A stretch of DNA of 64,000 nucleotides from Sphingomonas sp. (lineage in GTDB: Bacteria; Pseudomonadota; Alphaproteobacteria; Sphingomonadales; Sphingomonadaceae): the NCBI RefSeq assembly GCF_003248515.1, contig NZ_QFOB01000013.1, forward strand, positions 1 through 64,000. The letters are read 5' to 3'. The notes below the pieces were generated by a model that was not told the origin of the DNA, did no database searches, and saw only the letters and a list, made by a program, of their open reading frames with translations. Below are positions 16,628-25,134 of the stretch, piece after piece (the first letter of the stretch is position 1; each line of letters opens with the position of its first letter). The position numbers and the translations under genes were made by a program.

Positions 16628-17095
16628 AGGTTCCTCCGAGCGCTTCGTTCGGGGCCTCCCAAGCCCCCGGCGGCATGCCTGTCAATCCTGGAGTGCATGC
16701 GCCACACCAGCGATCCGATGCTAAACGGGAGTGATACGCCGCTTTCATGTGCGCCTCTCCCGATCCGGCGATGTTCCGATCGAATTCGCAGATTTCCAAG
16801 GTTAATTATCGTCAACGCGCGTTGTGGGAAATGGCCGGCTTCGGCAGAATGGCGGCGTGGCGGCTATGAGAGTCGCCGCAGCGCCCCGCTGAAGCTCACG
16901 CCAGCGGGGCGCTTCCTCCTCTTGCCGCCTCTCGCGCCCGGTCCGTCGCCAGACGGATTGCCAAATTGTATCAATATGTCAGGGCCGTAACCGGCGTTCC
17001 CCAGCGCCGTGTACCCGGCCCCGCCACACTCCCTTTTGGCGGGGCCGTTTGCGCTCTGGAGAGCCCCCGGTGCGATGCGATGCGATGCGATCCGG
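16628..17095. other. 468-base gene-free stretch with two perfect hairpins and a pentamer repeat
   Basis: I see no convincing protein gene here. It holds an AT-richer patch at about 16790-16812, a perfect 12-bp hairpin (16880-16891 with 16902-16913, 10-base loop), an AT-rich run at about 16958-16980, the hairpin at 17017-17046, and four tandem TGCGA units at 17071-17090 that end just before the aminotransferase stop. The flavoprotein promoter should lie within the left half. An unannotated small RNA is possible but unproven. Confidence 0.5.
17017..17050. terminator. Perfect 10-bp hairpin downstream of the aminotransferase gene
   Basis: GGCCCCGCCA (17017-17026) pairs perfectly with TGGCGGGGCC (17037-17046), loop of ten bases, then GTTT on the plus strand. 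It lies about 50 bases beyond the aminotransferase stop (minus strand) and could end that transcript, or a plus-strand small RNA, for which the T-run is better placed. Confidence 0.55.
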
Positions 17096-18250
17096 CTAGG
17101 AGCGGGCGTTTCTGGCTGCGATCAGCCTTTCGGCCGCATCATCGAGCGTCGCATCCTTCTTCGCGAAACAGAGCCGCACGAACGTGCGCGGCGCATTCTC
17201 GCTGTAGAAGGCGGAAAGCGGGATGGCCGCCACACTATGATCGCGGACGATCCGCGCGCAAAAATCGGTGTCGCTCTCGTCGATGCCCGAGGCTGCGAGA
17301 TCGATTGTGAGGAAATAGGTGCCTTCGCTTGGCAGCACGGCGTAGCCACCGCCGGCCAGCGCGCCGCCGAGGCGATCGCGCGACCGCTGATAGCCGGCCC
17401 GCATCGCGGCGAATTCGGCCGGTGGCTTCGCCAAGCCGGCCGCGACGCCGATCTGGAGCGCCGGCGGCGTCGTGAAGGTAAGGAATTGATGCGCGCGGGC
17501 GATCGGGTCCAGCAGCGCCGGAGAGGCCAGCACGAAACCCACCTTCCATCCCGTGAGCGAGAAGATCTTTCCGGCCGAGCCGATCTTCACGGTGCGCTCC
17601 GCCATCCCCTCCATGCCGATCAGGGGCAGATGGCGACGGCCGTCGAACACGACATGTTCCCACACCTCATCGCAGATCGCGACGATATCGTGCGCGATGC
17701 AGAGCTGGCCGAGAAAGGACAGTTCCTCCTCGTCGAGCGCCTTGCCCAGGGGATTGACCGGATTGTTGAGCAGCAGGAGCCGCGTGCGCGGGCCGATCGC
17801 CGCGCGGAGCGCCGCGCGCGGGAGTGACCATTTCGGTGGCTCCATCGTCACCAGCTTCGGAACGCCGCCCGCGCGCAGCACCAGCGGCAGATAGGCATCG
17901 TAGAGCGGCTGGATCAGGATCACCTCGTCCCCCGGCGCGATCAGCGCGAGAAGGGATGCCGCGATCGCCTCGGTCGCGCCTGAGGTGACCAGAATGTCGG
18001 ATGGCGGGATGGTGAGGCCCTGATGGGCGGCATAATGGGTGGCGACCGCCTCGCGCAGTTCGGGCAGGCCGGCCATCGGAGGATATTGGTTGGATCGCGA
18101 GACCAGCGCCTCGGCCGCCGCTCTCCTCACCTCGGGAAATCCATCCTCCTCGGGGAATCCCTGGCCGAGATTGATCGCGCCAGTGGCGCGCGCCAGCGCC
18201 GACATCTCCTCGAAGATGGTGGTGGGCATGCCGCAATAGATCGGATTCAT
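17096..18250 (-). CDS. Pyridoxal-phosphate aminotransferase, class I/II (methionine/kynurenine-type)
   Basis: A 384-residue fold-type I aminotransferase. The N-terminus (AINLGQGFPEEDGFPE) is typical of the YbdL/kynurenine aminotransferase subgroup that accepts methionine, glutamine or aromatic amino acids. The PLP-lysine motif is TVKIGSAGKIFSLTGWKVGF with Lys in SAGK; LLLNNPVNPLGK supplies the Asn that contacts the cofactor, and VRLCFAKKD the carboxylate-binding Arg. It diverges from aroA with about 150 bases between starts, so shared amino-acid metabolism is possible but not shown. Substrate is not certain. Confidence 0.92.
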   Translation of the reverse strand: MNPIYCGMPTTIFEEMSALARATGAINLGQGFPEEDGFPEVRRAAAEALVSRSNQYPPMAGLPELREAVATHYAAHQGLTIPPSDILVTSGATEAIAASLLALIAPGDEVILIQPLYDAYLPLVLRAGGVPKLVTMEPPKWSLPRAALRAAIGPRTRLLLLNNPVNPLGKALDEEELSFLGQLCIAHDIVAICDEVWEHVVFDGRRHLPLIGMEGMAERTVKIGSAGKIFSLTGWKVGFVLASPALLDPIARAHQFLTFTTPPALQIGVAAGLAKPPAEFAAMRAGYQRSRDRLGGALAGGGYAVLPSEGTYFLTIDLAASGIDESDTDFCARIVRDHSVAAIPLSAFYSENAPRTFVRLCFAKKDATLDDAAERLIAARNARS

Positions 18251-18399
18251 AGCGTCTCCATAGGGGATTGCGCTCCCGTGGGCGAGGCCGCGCGGAGAGC
18301 GAAGGTCCGGCCAACGCTGCCGGGGGGATTGCGGAAGTCGATCATTGGGCTACGAGCGCGGGCCATTCCTTCCCCCGACGAGAGCTGCCCGGAAGAATT

Positions 18400-19692
18400 A
18401 TGCGCACGGATATCGATCCCGATCGCCAGTGGCTGGACGAGGCCGCGCTCCTGATCGTGCCGCCTGCCGGGGCCGCCCAGGCGCGCATAACCCTGCCGGG
18501 CTCGAAATCGATCACCAACCGGGCCTTGCTGCTGGCCGGGCTGGCGAACGGCCGCTCGCATCTGACGGGGGCACTCAAGAGCGACGATACCGGCCACATG
18601 GCGGTGGCGCTCCGCCAGATGGGCGTCGGGGTCGAGGAGCCCGAACTCACGGCCTTCGTGGTGGAAGGCAAGGGGCGGCTGGAGGCGCCGGAGGCACCGC
18701 TGTTTCTGGGCAATGCGGGAACGGCCGTGCGCTTTCTCACCGCCGCATCGGCGACGCTCGCGGGGCGGACCGTGCTCGACGGCGATGCCCATATGCGCAA
18801 GCGGCCGATCGGTCCGCTGATCGAGGCGCTGGGGCGGATGGGGGTGAAGGCCAAGGCGCCGAGCGGCTGCCCGCCCGTCACCGTGGAAGGGCCGCTGGCC
18901 GGCGGTGGCGAGATCATCGTCGATGCCAGCCTTTCAAGCCAATATCTGTCGGCGCTCCTGATGGCCGCGCCGCTGGGCGCCTCCGCCACGACCTTTCGCC
19001 TTTCGGATGCGACGATCGGCGCCCGGGGATATGTCGACCTGACCGTGGCCGCGATGCGGGCATTCGGAGGTGAGGTGGATCAGCCCGACGTGGCGAGCTG
19101 GCGCGTACAGCCCGGCGCTTATCATGCGGCCGATTACCGGATCGAACCGGATGCGTCGGCGGCCACCTATGTCTGGGCGGCCGAGGCGCTGCTGGGCGGC
19201 TCGATCGACATCGGCTTCGCGCCCTCCGATTTCACCCAGCCCGATGCGGCCGCGCATCGCCAGATCGTGGCCTTCCCGCATATGCCGGCCGTGATCGACG
19301 GCTCGCAGATGCAGGATGCGATCCCTACGCTCGCGGTGCTTGCCATGTTCAACGAGACGCCGGTGCGTTTCGTCGGCATCGCGAACCTCCGGGTCAAGGA
19401 ATGCGACCGGATTTCGGCGCTGGCCACAGAGCTTTGCCGCTTCCGCCCCGGCCTGGCGCGGGAAGAGGGAGATGATCTGATCGTGGCGGGGCAGGGGCTG
19501 ACCGCAGCGATGGCGCCGCCCGTTTCGATCCACACCTATAGCGATCATCGCATCGCGATGGCCTTCGCTCTGGCCGGGCTGCGCTTCAGGGGCGTGACGA
19601 TCCTGGATCCGGGGTGCGTGGCCAAGACCTATCCCGGCTATTGGGCCATGCTGCACAGCCTTGGGGTCGGGCTGATGCCGGTTTCCGCATAG
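18400..19692 (+). CDS. aroA: 3-phosphoshikimate 1-carboxyvinyltransferase (EPSP synthase)
   Basis: A 430-residue enzyme of the shikimate pathway joining shikimate-3-phosphate and PEP. Visible motifs: LPGSKSITNRALLLAGLA (phosphate-binding Lys/Ser), LFLGNAGTAVRFL (PEP site), DGDAHMRKRPIGPL, VKECDRISA and TYSDHRIAMAFALAGL near the C-terminus. The position after the Arg of GNAGTAVR is Phe where E. coli AroA has Pro101, which resembles the MRF form seen in actinobacterial enzymes. ATG 18400 gives the family N-terminus; earlier codons in frame overlap the divergent promoter region. Confidence 0.95.
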   Translation: MRTDIDPDRQWLDEAALLIVPPAGAAQARITLPGSKSITNRALLLAGLANGRSHLTGALKSDDTGHMAVALRQMGVGVEEPELTAFVVEGKGRLEAPEAPLFLGNAGTAVRFLTAASATLAGRTVLDGDAHMRKRPIGPLIEALGRMGVKAKAPSGCPPVTVEGPLAGGGEIIVDASLSSQYLSALLMAAPLGASATTFRLSDATIGARGYVDLTVAAMRAFGGEVDQPDVASWRVQPGAYHAADYRIEPDASAATYVWAAEALLGGSIDIGFAPSDFTQPDAAAHRQIVAFPHMPAVIDGSQMQDAIPTLAVLAMFNETPVRFVGIANLRVKECDRISALATELCRFRPGLAREEGDDLIVAGQGLTAAMAPPVSIHTYSDHRIAMAFALAGLRFRGVTILDPGCVAKTYPGYWAMLHSLGVGLMPVSA

Positions 19693-19708
19693 GTTCTGGA
19701 GGACCCCG

Positions 19709-20098
19709 ATGAGCATTGCCGCCGAGCTGGCGATCCGCAGCGGTCGGGCGGCCTTCAACAGGGCGCTGGCGAATGCCGATCTCGATGGCGTCGCCCGCAT
19801 GCTCGCGCCGGATGCGATCCTCGTCACCGGTACGGACAGCGCCGTGATTTCCGGGCGCAAGGCGCAGCTGGCCACGTGGAAGCGCGAGTTCGGTGCCTCC
19901 GCCAGAACGGTTTACACGCGCACGCCCGAAACGATCGCGGTTTCGCCCGTGGAGCCGATCGCCTTTGAACAGGGCAGCTGGACGGGCGTCCTCCAGCCCG
20001 GCGGGCAGGAGCTTGCGCGTGGAAGCTATGTGGCGAAGTGGCGTGAATTCGCGTCCGGCTGGCTGATCGAGGCCGAGCTTTACCTGACCCTCGCATAG
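19709..20098 (+). CDS. NTF2-like/SnoaL-like (DUF4440-type) protein
   Basis: A 129-residue protein with the cone-shaped NTF2-like fold pattern: an N-terminal helix (AAFNRALANADLDGVARMLAPDAILVTG), a phosphate/ligand strand segment, and a C-terminal strand pair (GSYVAKWREFASGWLIEAELYLTLA). Members are small enzymes or binding proteins with varied roles, so no specific function is proposed. It starts 16 bases after aroA with GGAGGA upstream of ATG and is probably cotranscribed with it. Confidence 0.82.
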   Translation: MSIAAELAIRSGRAAFNRALANADLDGVARMLAPDAILVTGTDSAVISGRKAQLATWKREFGASARTVYTRTPETIAVSPVEPIAFEQGSWTGVLQPGGQELARGSYVAKWREFASGWLIEAELYLTLA

Positions 20099-20302
20099 GC
20101 GGGAGGGGCCTGCCGCCGCCCGGAAGATCGGCATGCGGGCTCGGGCGGGCTGACAGCGCTGCCATAGCGGCTGCGAGAAAAAATATCTCGCGCCGCAAGC
20201 CGAATGATCCGAAGCAGCGCTATCGGCCGGGCGTCCTGCACGGCATCTGTTTTGGGACGAATGCCCGATGGTTCCGGCGCTCATCCGCGATCCGCTGTTG
20301 CG

Positions 20303-21088
20303 ATGATCCCGGTGCATATCGATCTGCTTTATTCCATTGCGGGTGTGGCGGTTGGGCTGCTGGTTGGCCTGACCGGTGTAGGCGGTGGGTCCCTCATGAC
20401 GCCGCTGCTGGTGCTCGCATTCGGCTTCCACCCGGCGACAGCGGTCGGGACGGACCTGCTCTACGCCTCCGCCACCAAGTCCGTCGGAACGGCGGTGCAT
20501 GGTTTCAGCGGCTCGGTCGACTGGAAGATCGTCCGCCGGCTCGCTTTGGGCAGCGTGCCCGCGACATTGGTGACGCTTGGCCTTCTGGCCTTTATCGGGA
20601 CGCGCGTCGGCGGAACGGAACACCTCATCACGTTCGTGCTCGGGCTGGCGCTGATCGCCACCGCGATCGCCATGATCTTCCGGGGGCGGATCGTGGCCCG
20701 TTATGCCGACAGGATCGATGCGCTGGGGGATGGCCAGGTGCGCACCCTCACGATCATCCTCGGCGGAATGCTCGGCGTGCTGGTGGCGCTTTCCTCCGTT
20801 GGCGCGGGGGCGCTGGGGATGACGGCGCTGCTGGTGCTCTATCCGAAACTTCCGACCAGCCGTCTGGTGGGATCCGATATCGCCCATGCCGTTCCGCTCA
20901 CGCTGGTGGCCGGTATGGGGCATTGGGCCATGGGATCCGTGAATTTCGGGTTGCTGCTGTCCCTGCTGATCGGCTCGATCCCCGGGATCATCGTCGGCAG
21001 CCTGCTTTCGACGCGCATACCGGATCGTGCCCTGCGCGCCGTCTTGGCGGGCACGCTGGCGGTGGTGGGCGGCAAGCTGCTCTTTTGA
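20303..21088 (+). CDS. Sulfite exporter TauE/SafE-family permease
   Basis: A 261-residue inner-membrane protein with about eight hydrophobic segments. The family signature GLLVGLTGVGGGSLMTPLLVLAFGF is split across the first hairpin, followed by HPATAVGTDLLYASATKSVGTAVHG; the second repeat carries SSVGAGALGMTALLVLYP. The family moves sulfite, sulfoacetate or similar anions. ATG 20303 (MIPVHIDLLY) places the first membrane helix at the N-terminus; a longer open frame starts at 20204 but its extra residues are polar and unlike the family. No sulfur genes are adjacent, so the anion is unknown. Confidence 0.9.
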   Translation: MIPVHIDLLYSIAGVAVGLLVGLTGVGGGSLMTPLLVLAFGFHPATAVGTDLLYASATKSVGTAVHGFSGSVDWKIVRRLALGSVPATLVTLGLLAFIGTRVGGTEHLITFVLGLALIATAIAMIFRGRIVARYADRIDALGDGQVRTLTIILGGMLGVLVALSSVGAGALGMTALLVLYPKLPTSRLVGSDIAHAVPLTLVAGMGHWAMGSVNFGLLLSLLIGSIPGIIVGSLLSTRIPDRALRAVLAGTLAVVGGKLLF

Positions 21089-21371
21089 GATCAGGGCATC
21101 CTTTTAGGGTTTTGATCGCCGATCCATTTTGTTTCGGACAAGATAATTATCCCGATCATGCTCAGATATTTGGTGGACAGCTCGGGAGCGGGGCAAGAAA
21201 AATCCGGAAATTCCGCGCCGATATCCGGATATTCGACTTTGTATGACGCAGGATTAACCATTTTAACGTGTTTTTTACGATCGCATATACCGGGCTTCAC
21301 GGAAGAATGACGCCGAAACCCTAGAGCCTCGTCATCGGCCGCCATGGTGACGCGCCGAAAGGTTCATAGGG

Positions 21372-21713
21372 GTGGTTCATATGATCCGTGCTTTTCTTCT
21401 CGCCGCCGCATTGCTGGGTTCCTCATCGCTGTTCGCGGAGGTGCCGGCGTCCGATGGCCCGCTGACGGCGCACGTCAGCTATGCCGATCTCAACCTCGCC
21501 AATCCGGCCGGGCAGAAAGTGCTCGATGCGCGGATCAAGCGCGCCATCGGGCAAGTCTGTCCGGAGCTGAATTCGTCCGTTGCCAGCAGGCTGGCGGCCA
21601 ATCATTGCCGCCGGGAAGTGACCGCCGAAACGCGGCGCCAGACGGCGATCGTGGTGGCGGCGGCGGGCGGCAAGCGCGCCGGTGGCCCGATGACGGTCGC
21701 TGCCATTCGCTGA
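21372..21713 (+). CDS. UrcA-family secreted protein
   Basis: A 113-residue protein with an N-terminal signal peptide (MIRAFLLAAALLGSSSLFAEV). The mature part has the UrcA pattern: a strand with VSYADLNLANPAGQKVLDARI, a helix IKRAIGQVCPE, and two conserved Cys (in QVCPE and NHCRREV) likely forming a disulfide. UrcA proteins are widespread in sphingomonads and caulobacters; their function is not established. ATG 21372 and ATG 21381 are both possible starts. The 280-base upstream gap is unusually AT-rich and probably holds its promoter; a strong hairpin follows the gene. Confidence 0.85.
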   Translation: MVHMIRAFLLAAALLGSSSLFAEVPASDGPLTAHVSYADLNLANPAGQKVLDARIKRAIGQVCPELNSSVASRLAANHCRREVTAETRRQTAIVVAAAGGKRAGGPMTVAAIR

Positions 21714-21730
21714 CATGTCTGGATCGAAGA

Positions 21731-21767
21731 ACGGGCGCCTCACCGGCCAGGTGGGGCGCCCGTCTTG
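21731..21767 (+). terminator. Intrinsic-type terminator hairpin after the UrcA gene
   Basis: ACGGGCGCCTCACC (21731-21744) pairs with GGTGGGGCGCCCGT (21750-21763), 14 base pairs with one G-U wobble and a five-base loop, starting 17 bases after the stop. A short CTTG follows. This is the most stable stem near the gene and should end its transcript. Confidence 0.7.
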
Positions 21768-22186
21768 CGTCAGATCAAGCTGGCCCCGACCCCGTTTTCG
21801 GGGAGCCATCCTGCCCGCTCCCGTCCCGATGCGCACCGGGAGGTTCCGAAGCGGATGGGCTCGGGGGCACGGAAACTCCTACGCTACTCGTACGCCTGCC
21901 GGCGGTCCTCAATACGCCGGCAAGATCCCTCTCGCAGAGGCATCGTGAAACCAGCGTGAAATGGAAAACCGTCGGCATGGCCGGCGGGCGACGCTGGCGC
22001 GGTTCTCGGACGATCCGTCCCGCATTGGTCTCGTTTCGTCGCTTCGCGTCTGCGAGGCGCCCGAAATGCGACGGGTGGAGGCCGCCGGGGGCGACGATTT
22101 CACGCGGAAATCACGGCTTTCTCACGCGCGTAATGATCTGTGGATGGCAAGCAATAGCCTCCTCCAGCCGATGGAAACGAACCGTG
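21768..22186. other. Gene-free stretch between the UrcA terminator and the SET gene
   Basis: About 420 bases with several overlapping open frames of poor quality and none that looks like a protein family. A small CCCCG-TTTT-CGGGG stem lies near 21788-21801. I see no clear promoter; the SET gene must be expressed from within this stretch. Confidence 0.4.
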
Positions 22187-22681
22187 ATGCATTCTCAGAG
22201 CCTCCACACGATCAAACCTTGGATCGAGGGTGGGCCGGGGCTGCGCGCCCGCCGCGATATCGCCGAGGGAACGAAGCTCTATCGGGTGAGCGGAATGCTG
22301 TCGGCGCTGCCGACGCGCACGTCACTCCAGGTGGGGGCCGCGCTGCATATCGATTCCGCCACCGCCGAGTGGCGCTTCATCGAACATTCCTGCGCGCCAA
22401 ACCTGCATATGGATTTCGTCGACTGGTCGTTCCGGGCAGATCGCGACATCGCCGTGGGCGAACTGCTGACCTTCAACTATCTGACGACCGAGGCGCGGAT
22501 GGCCGCGCCTTTCACCTGTAGCTGTGGCGAAAGCGAATGTTTTGGCGAGATATCGGGCTTCGCCAAGCTGGCGCATGATCTGAAGGAGCGGCTTCGCAAT
22601 CGGGTCGCCCCGCATCTGTGGGCGGGCGAAGCGGGCGGCTGCATCTTCGGCGCGTTCCAGGCCATGCCCGGCACCCTATAA
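22187..22681 (+). CDS. SET-domain protein, putative lysine N-methyltransferase
   Basis: A 164-residue protein that is almost entirely a SET plus post-SET domain. GPGLRARRDIAEGTKLYRVSG starts the SET fold; FIEHSCAPNLHMDF (about residues 64-77) is the NHSC-like SAM-binding motif with Glu in place of Asn; LLTFNYLTTE (about 94-103) carries the catalytic Tyr. CSCGESEC (111-118) together with Cys69 would bind the post-SET zinc. Such stand-alone SET proteins use S-adenosylmethionine to methylate lysines; the bacterial target is unknown. ATG 22187 gives the compact domain; earlier in-frame starts add non-family residues. Confidence 0.85.
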   Translation: MHSQSLHTIKPWIEGGPGLRARRDIAEGTKLYRVSGMLSALPTRTSLQVGAALHIDSATAEWRFIEHSCAPNLHMDFVDWSFRADRDIAVGELLTFNYLTTEARMAAPFTCSCGESECFGEISGFAKLAHDLKERLRNRVAPHLWAGEAGGCIFGAFQAMPGTL

Positions 22682-22705
22682 GTTTCGCGACGTACCGGAT
22701 CTGCG

Positions 22706-22750
22706 AAAAAAAGAGGGCGGGGGCGCATGCATCGCGCCTCCGCCCCCGCC
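22706..22750 (-). terminator. Rho-independent terminator of the S8 protease gene
   Basis: On the minus strand, GGCGGGGGCG (22750-22741) and CGCCCCCGCC (22725-22716) form a perfect 10-bp stem followed by a T-rich run ending in seven T residues (complement of 22712-22706). It lies just beyond the protease stop at 22763. It also sits 30 bases past the SET gene stop and may end both transcripts. Confidence 0.85.
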
Positions 22751-22762
22751 GGGCATCAATCC

Positions 22763-24988
22763 TCAGCCGTTGGCGATGCTCACGGACGCAAGATCGCCAA
22801 CCTGGAGGAGGGACAGGCCCGTTGTCGTCCAGGCGACACCATACCAGACGCTGTCCGTGCCCGACCATCGGCGGATGACGATCTCGTAAGTCTCGCCCGC
22901 CTTCGCCGAGAATTCGGCGACCTCGTAGCTATTGTCCCACGAGGCCGCCACCGCGACCTGGGTGCCGTGGCTGTCACGCACGAGCAGGTCGAGATCCACC
23001 GTCAGCGTCGATGCCGTGGGATTGTCGCCCGATGAGGTGACCGCGCTGTCCCAGGCGAGCGCCACCTTCACCCTCGGGAAGAGCAGGCCCCTGGGCACGG
23101 CGATGCGATGGCGGAAGGTGGCGAGCCGATCCGCGCCGATGACCGAGGAGGAGAGGGTGCCCACATCCCAGCCGTGACGGGTGGCCGCGCCGTTGCGCGC
23201 GTTGCGCTGGCGCGCGATGGTCACGCCGGCGCGGGCATCGAGAGCCCCCGCGCCATCGCGCGCGTCGACCCGGGTGGACACATCCTGCCACCAGTTGCCG
23301 TCGCGGATGTTTCTCCCCGCCGACGCCAGCAGGATCGCGCGGCAGCCCTCCGGCCACGAGCAGAGCACGCCATCGACATCCTGCAGCACGGCGGTGACGC
23401 CCGCCGTGGCGGGTGCGGCGAAGCTCGTTCCGCTCTTGCTCTCGCCCACCGCCGAAACGCCGGTGCCGTTCGCGGCCAGTTCGGGAAGTTCCCGGTCGCC
23501 ATGCGAGGAGGTGGGATTGCGGAATACCGAATCCCCCGACATCGCATCGGCCGTGTCATTATGGTTGCCGATAGCGAGTGAATTATAACCCTTGTGGTTC
23601 ACATATCCATTTTCGGGCGGATTGATGCCGTCGGCATCGCCCAGCCAGAAATTGCCGGCCGCCTGCAGGATGGTGGGATAGGGCCAGCGCAGCACCATCC
23701 AGTCCTTGAGCAGATCGTCCGACTGGAGGCCGGAGCCGCCAGGCTCGCTGCTGCGATGGAAGCTCTGGCTGATGACGGTGCAATGCTGATCGTTCACCGC
23801 CCATTTGAGCGCATCCGTGCCAGCCCGATTGGCCGAGTAGAGGCTGCAATCCGGCGCGTGGCCATGCGGCTTGCTGGCTTCCACATTCTTGATGATCGCG
23901 GAGGTCAGCCGGGCGTGGCTGCTGGCGGGCGGCGATGTGGAGAAGCGCCCCGCGAAGGAAAGATTGGTCGTGTCGCTCGGCCCATCTTCCCACACGGCCA
24001 CGCGGATGCCCGTGCCATCGAACCCCGCCAGATGCGCGCGGTCCGTCCGCGCGATGGCGATGGAATCGCCAAGATCGGTGATCGCGCTGCGATCGTCATA
24101 GTGAATCGCGCCGACAGCGTCGTTGCGGGCCAGAGCGCGGATCTGATCGGCCGTGGCGATCGCCCGCAGGGCTACGGCATCCTTGTCGGCGGCGTCGGCC
24201 TTGTCCGGTTCGATCTTGTGGCGGGTGAGGGCCTCTCGCACCTGCCCGCTGCGCTTCCTGATTTCCGCATCGATCTTCAGCTGGCCCTCGGGCGGGCGCG
24301 GGGAGCGTTCGTGGGAGGGCTTTTCATAGGGGGCCGCCGGCAGATCGAGTTTCGGCCAGACGATGATCGGCACGCGGCCAGGATCCTTCGTCGTTTCGAG
24401 ATGATGGAACAGGGTTTCGTGGATGCGGCCATATCTGGCGTTGCGGCGCGCGGCGAGCTCGGCCAGCCGCTCGCCATAGTCCACCCGTTCGCCGCGCTCG
24501 TCGAAGGCCAGCTCCACGGGGGCGCCGTCCTTCCGCTGAACCGCCTTCACGACATCGACATGCCCGCCTTGGCCCACTTCGCCGGGGCGAAGACGCACGA
24601 TATCCAGATCCTGGATCGCCACGCGCACTGCATGTTCGATCCGCAGATCGGCCGGCACCTTGCCCGATATGGGAAGGATCGAAAAAGGCAGGATGTGATG
24701 TTCGACGAGCTTCTCGCCCTTGGCGCCGAGCAGCTCCGAGATCGTCAGGCGTGTCGCACCGGGCGAAAGCCCCTCGGTTTCCACCCGTACGGTCCGTCTG
24801 GCGACCTTGATGCGGGTCGGCAGCGTCTCGCAGCCTCGTCGGAGCTGGATGGCCCCCTGCGCGGATTGCGGATCGACCGCCGCTGCGAAATTCAGTTCGA
24901 TGATGCGACCGTCGGCGACGATTTCGTCGGCGCTCACATTCGCTGTGAAAGACGTGATGTCAGCTTTCAAGGATGGATCAATTTTCAT
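22763..24988 (-). CDS. S8 family serine peptidase (subtilase)
   Basis: A 741-residue protein with a central subtilase domain. Catalytic residues can be assigned: Asp335 in VAVWEDGPS, His358 in SSHARLTSAI, the oxyanion Asn445 in LQAAGNFWLG, and Ser522 in SGTSFAAPATAG. The first 300 residues form a region with no recognised domain, rich in charged residues, and the last 140 residues look like a beta-sandwich of P-domain type (DNSYEVAEFSAKAGETYEIVI). There is no signal peptide, which is unusual for a subtilase of this size. It has its own terminator and no operon partner. Confidence 0.88.
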   Translation of the reverse strand: MKIDPSLKADITSFTANVSADEIVADGRIIELNFAAAVDPQSAQGAIQLRRGCETLPTRIKVARRTVRVETEGLSPGATRLTISELLGAKGEKLVEHHILPFSILPISGKVPADLRIEHAVRVAIQDLDIVRLRPGEVGQGGHVDVVKAVQRKDGAPVELAFDERGERVDYGERLAELAARRNARYGRIHETLFHHLETTKDPGRVPIIVWPKLDLPAAPYEKPSHERSPRPPEGQLKIDAEIRKRSGQVREALTRHKIEPDKADAADKDAVALRAIATADQIRALARNDAVGAIHYDDRSAITDLGDSIAIARTDRAHLAGFDGTGIRVAVWEDGPSDTTNLSFAGRFSTSPPASSHARLTSAIIKNVEASKPHGHAPDCSLYSANRAGTDALKWAVNDQHCTVISQSFHRSSEPGGSGLQSDDLLKDWMVLRWPYPTILQAAGNFWLGDADGINPPENGYVNHKGYNSLAIGNHNDTADAMSGDSVFRNPTSSHGDRELPELAANGTGVSAVGESKSGTSFAAPATAGVTAVLQDVDGVLCSWPEGCRAILLASAGRNIRDGNWWQDVSTRVDARDGAGALDARAGVTIARQRNARNGAATRHGWDVGTLSSSVIGADRLATFRHRIAVPRGLLFPRVKVALAWDSAVTSSGDNPTASTLTVDLDLLVRDSHGTQVAVAASWDNSYEVAEFSAKAGETYEIVIRRWSGTDSVWYGVAWTTTGLSLLQVGDLASVSIANG

Positions 24989-25062
24989 CGAAAGTCCCCT
25001 CCGCGTACTGGTACAAAAAGATCCCCGTCCACGCGGCGGATCAGGAATCTTCCAGATCGTCG

Positions 25063-25089
25063 AAAAAGAATCGGCTCCCCCGGGAGCCG
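25063..25089 (-). terminator. Terminator of the quinoprotein operon
   Basis: On the minus strand CGGCTCCC and GGGAGCCG (25089-25082 with 25079-25072) form a stem followed by ATTCTTTTTC. It lies about 290 bases after the last gene of the minus-strand operon and before the protease gene, so it would separate the two transcripts. Confidence 0.55.
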
Positions 25090-25134
25090 GAGAGGTTTCT
25101 GTCAGGACCGGCGTGAGGCCATCGTTAAAGTTGC

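Noticed and set aside
16628..16815. Small minus-strand frame just upstream of the flavoprotein gene
   Set aside because: It overlaps the flavoprotein start in another frame, has no ribosome-binding site and no family resemblance.
12842..16990. Long plus-strand frames opposite the GH15, otsB and flavoprotein genes
   Set aside because: They lie antisense to genes with clear catalytic motifs and give no recognisable domains or start signals.
17071..17090. Tandem TGCGA repeat considered as the start of a CRISPR-like array
   Set aside because: Units are only five bases and contiguous, with no spacers and no cas genes in the window.
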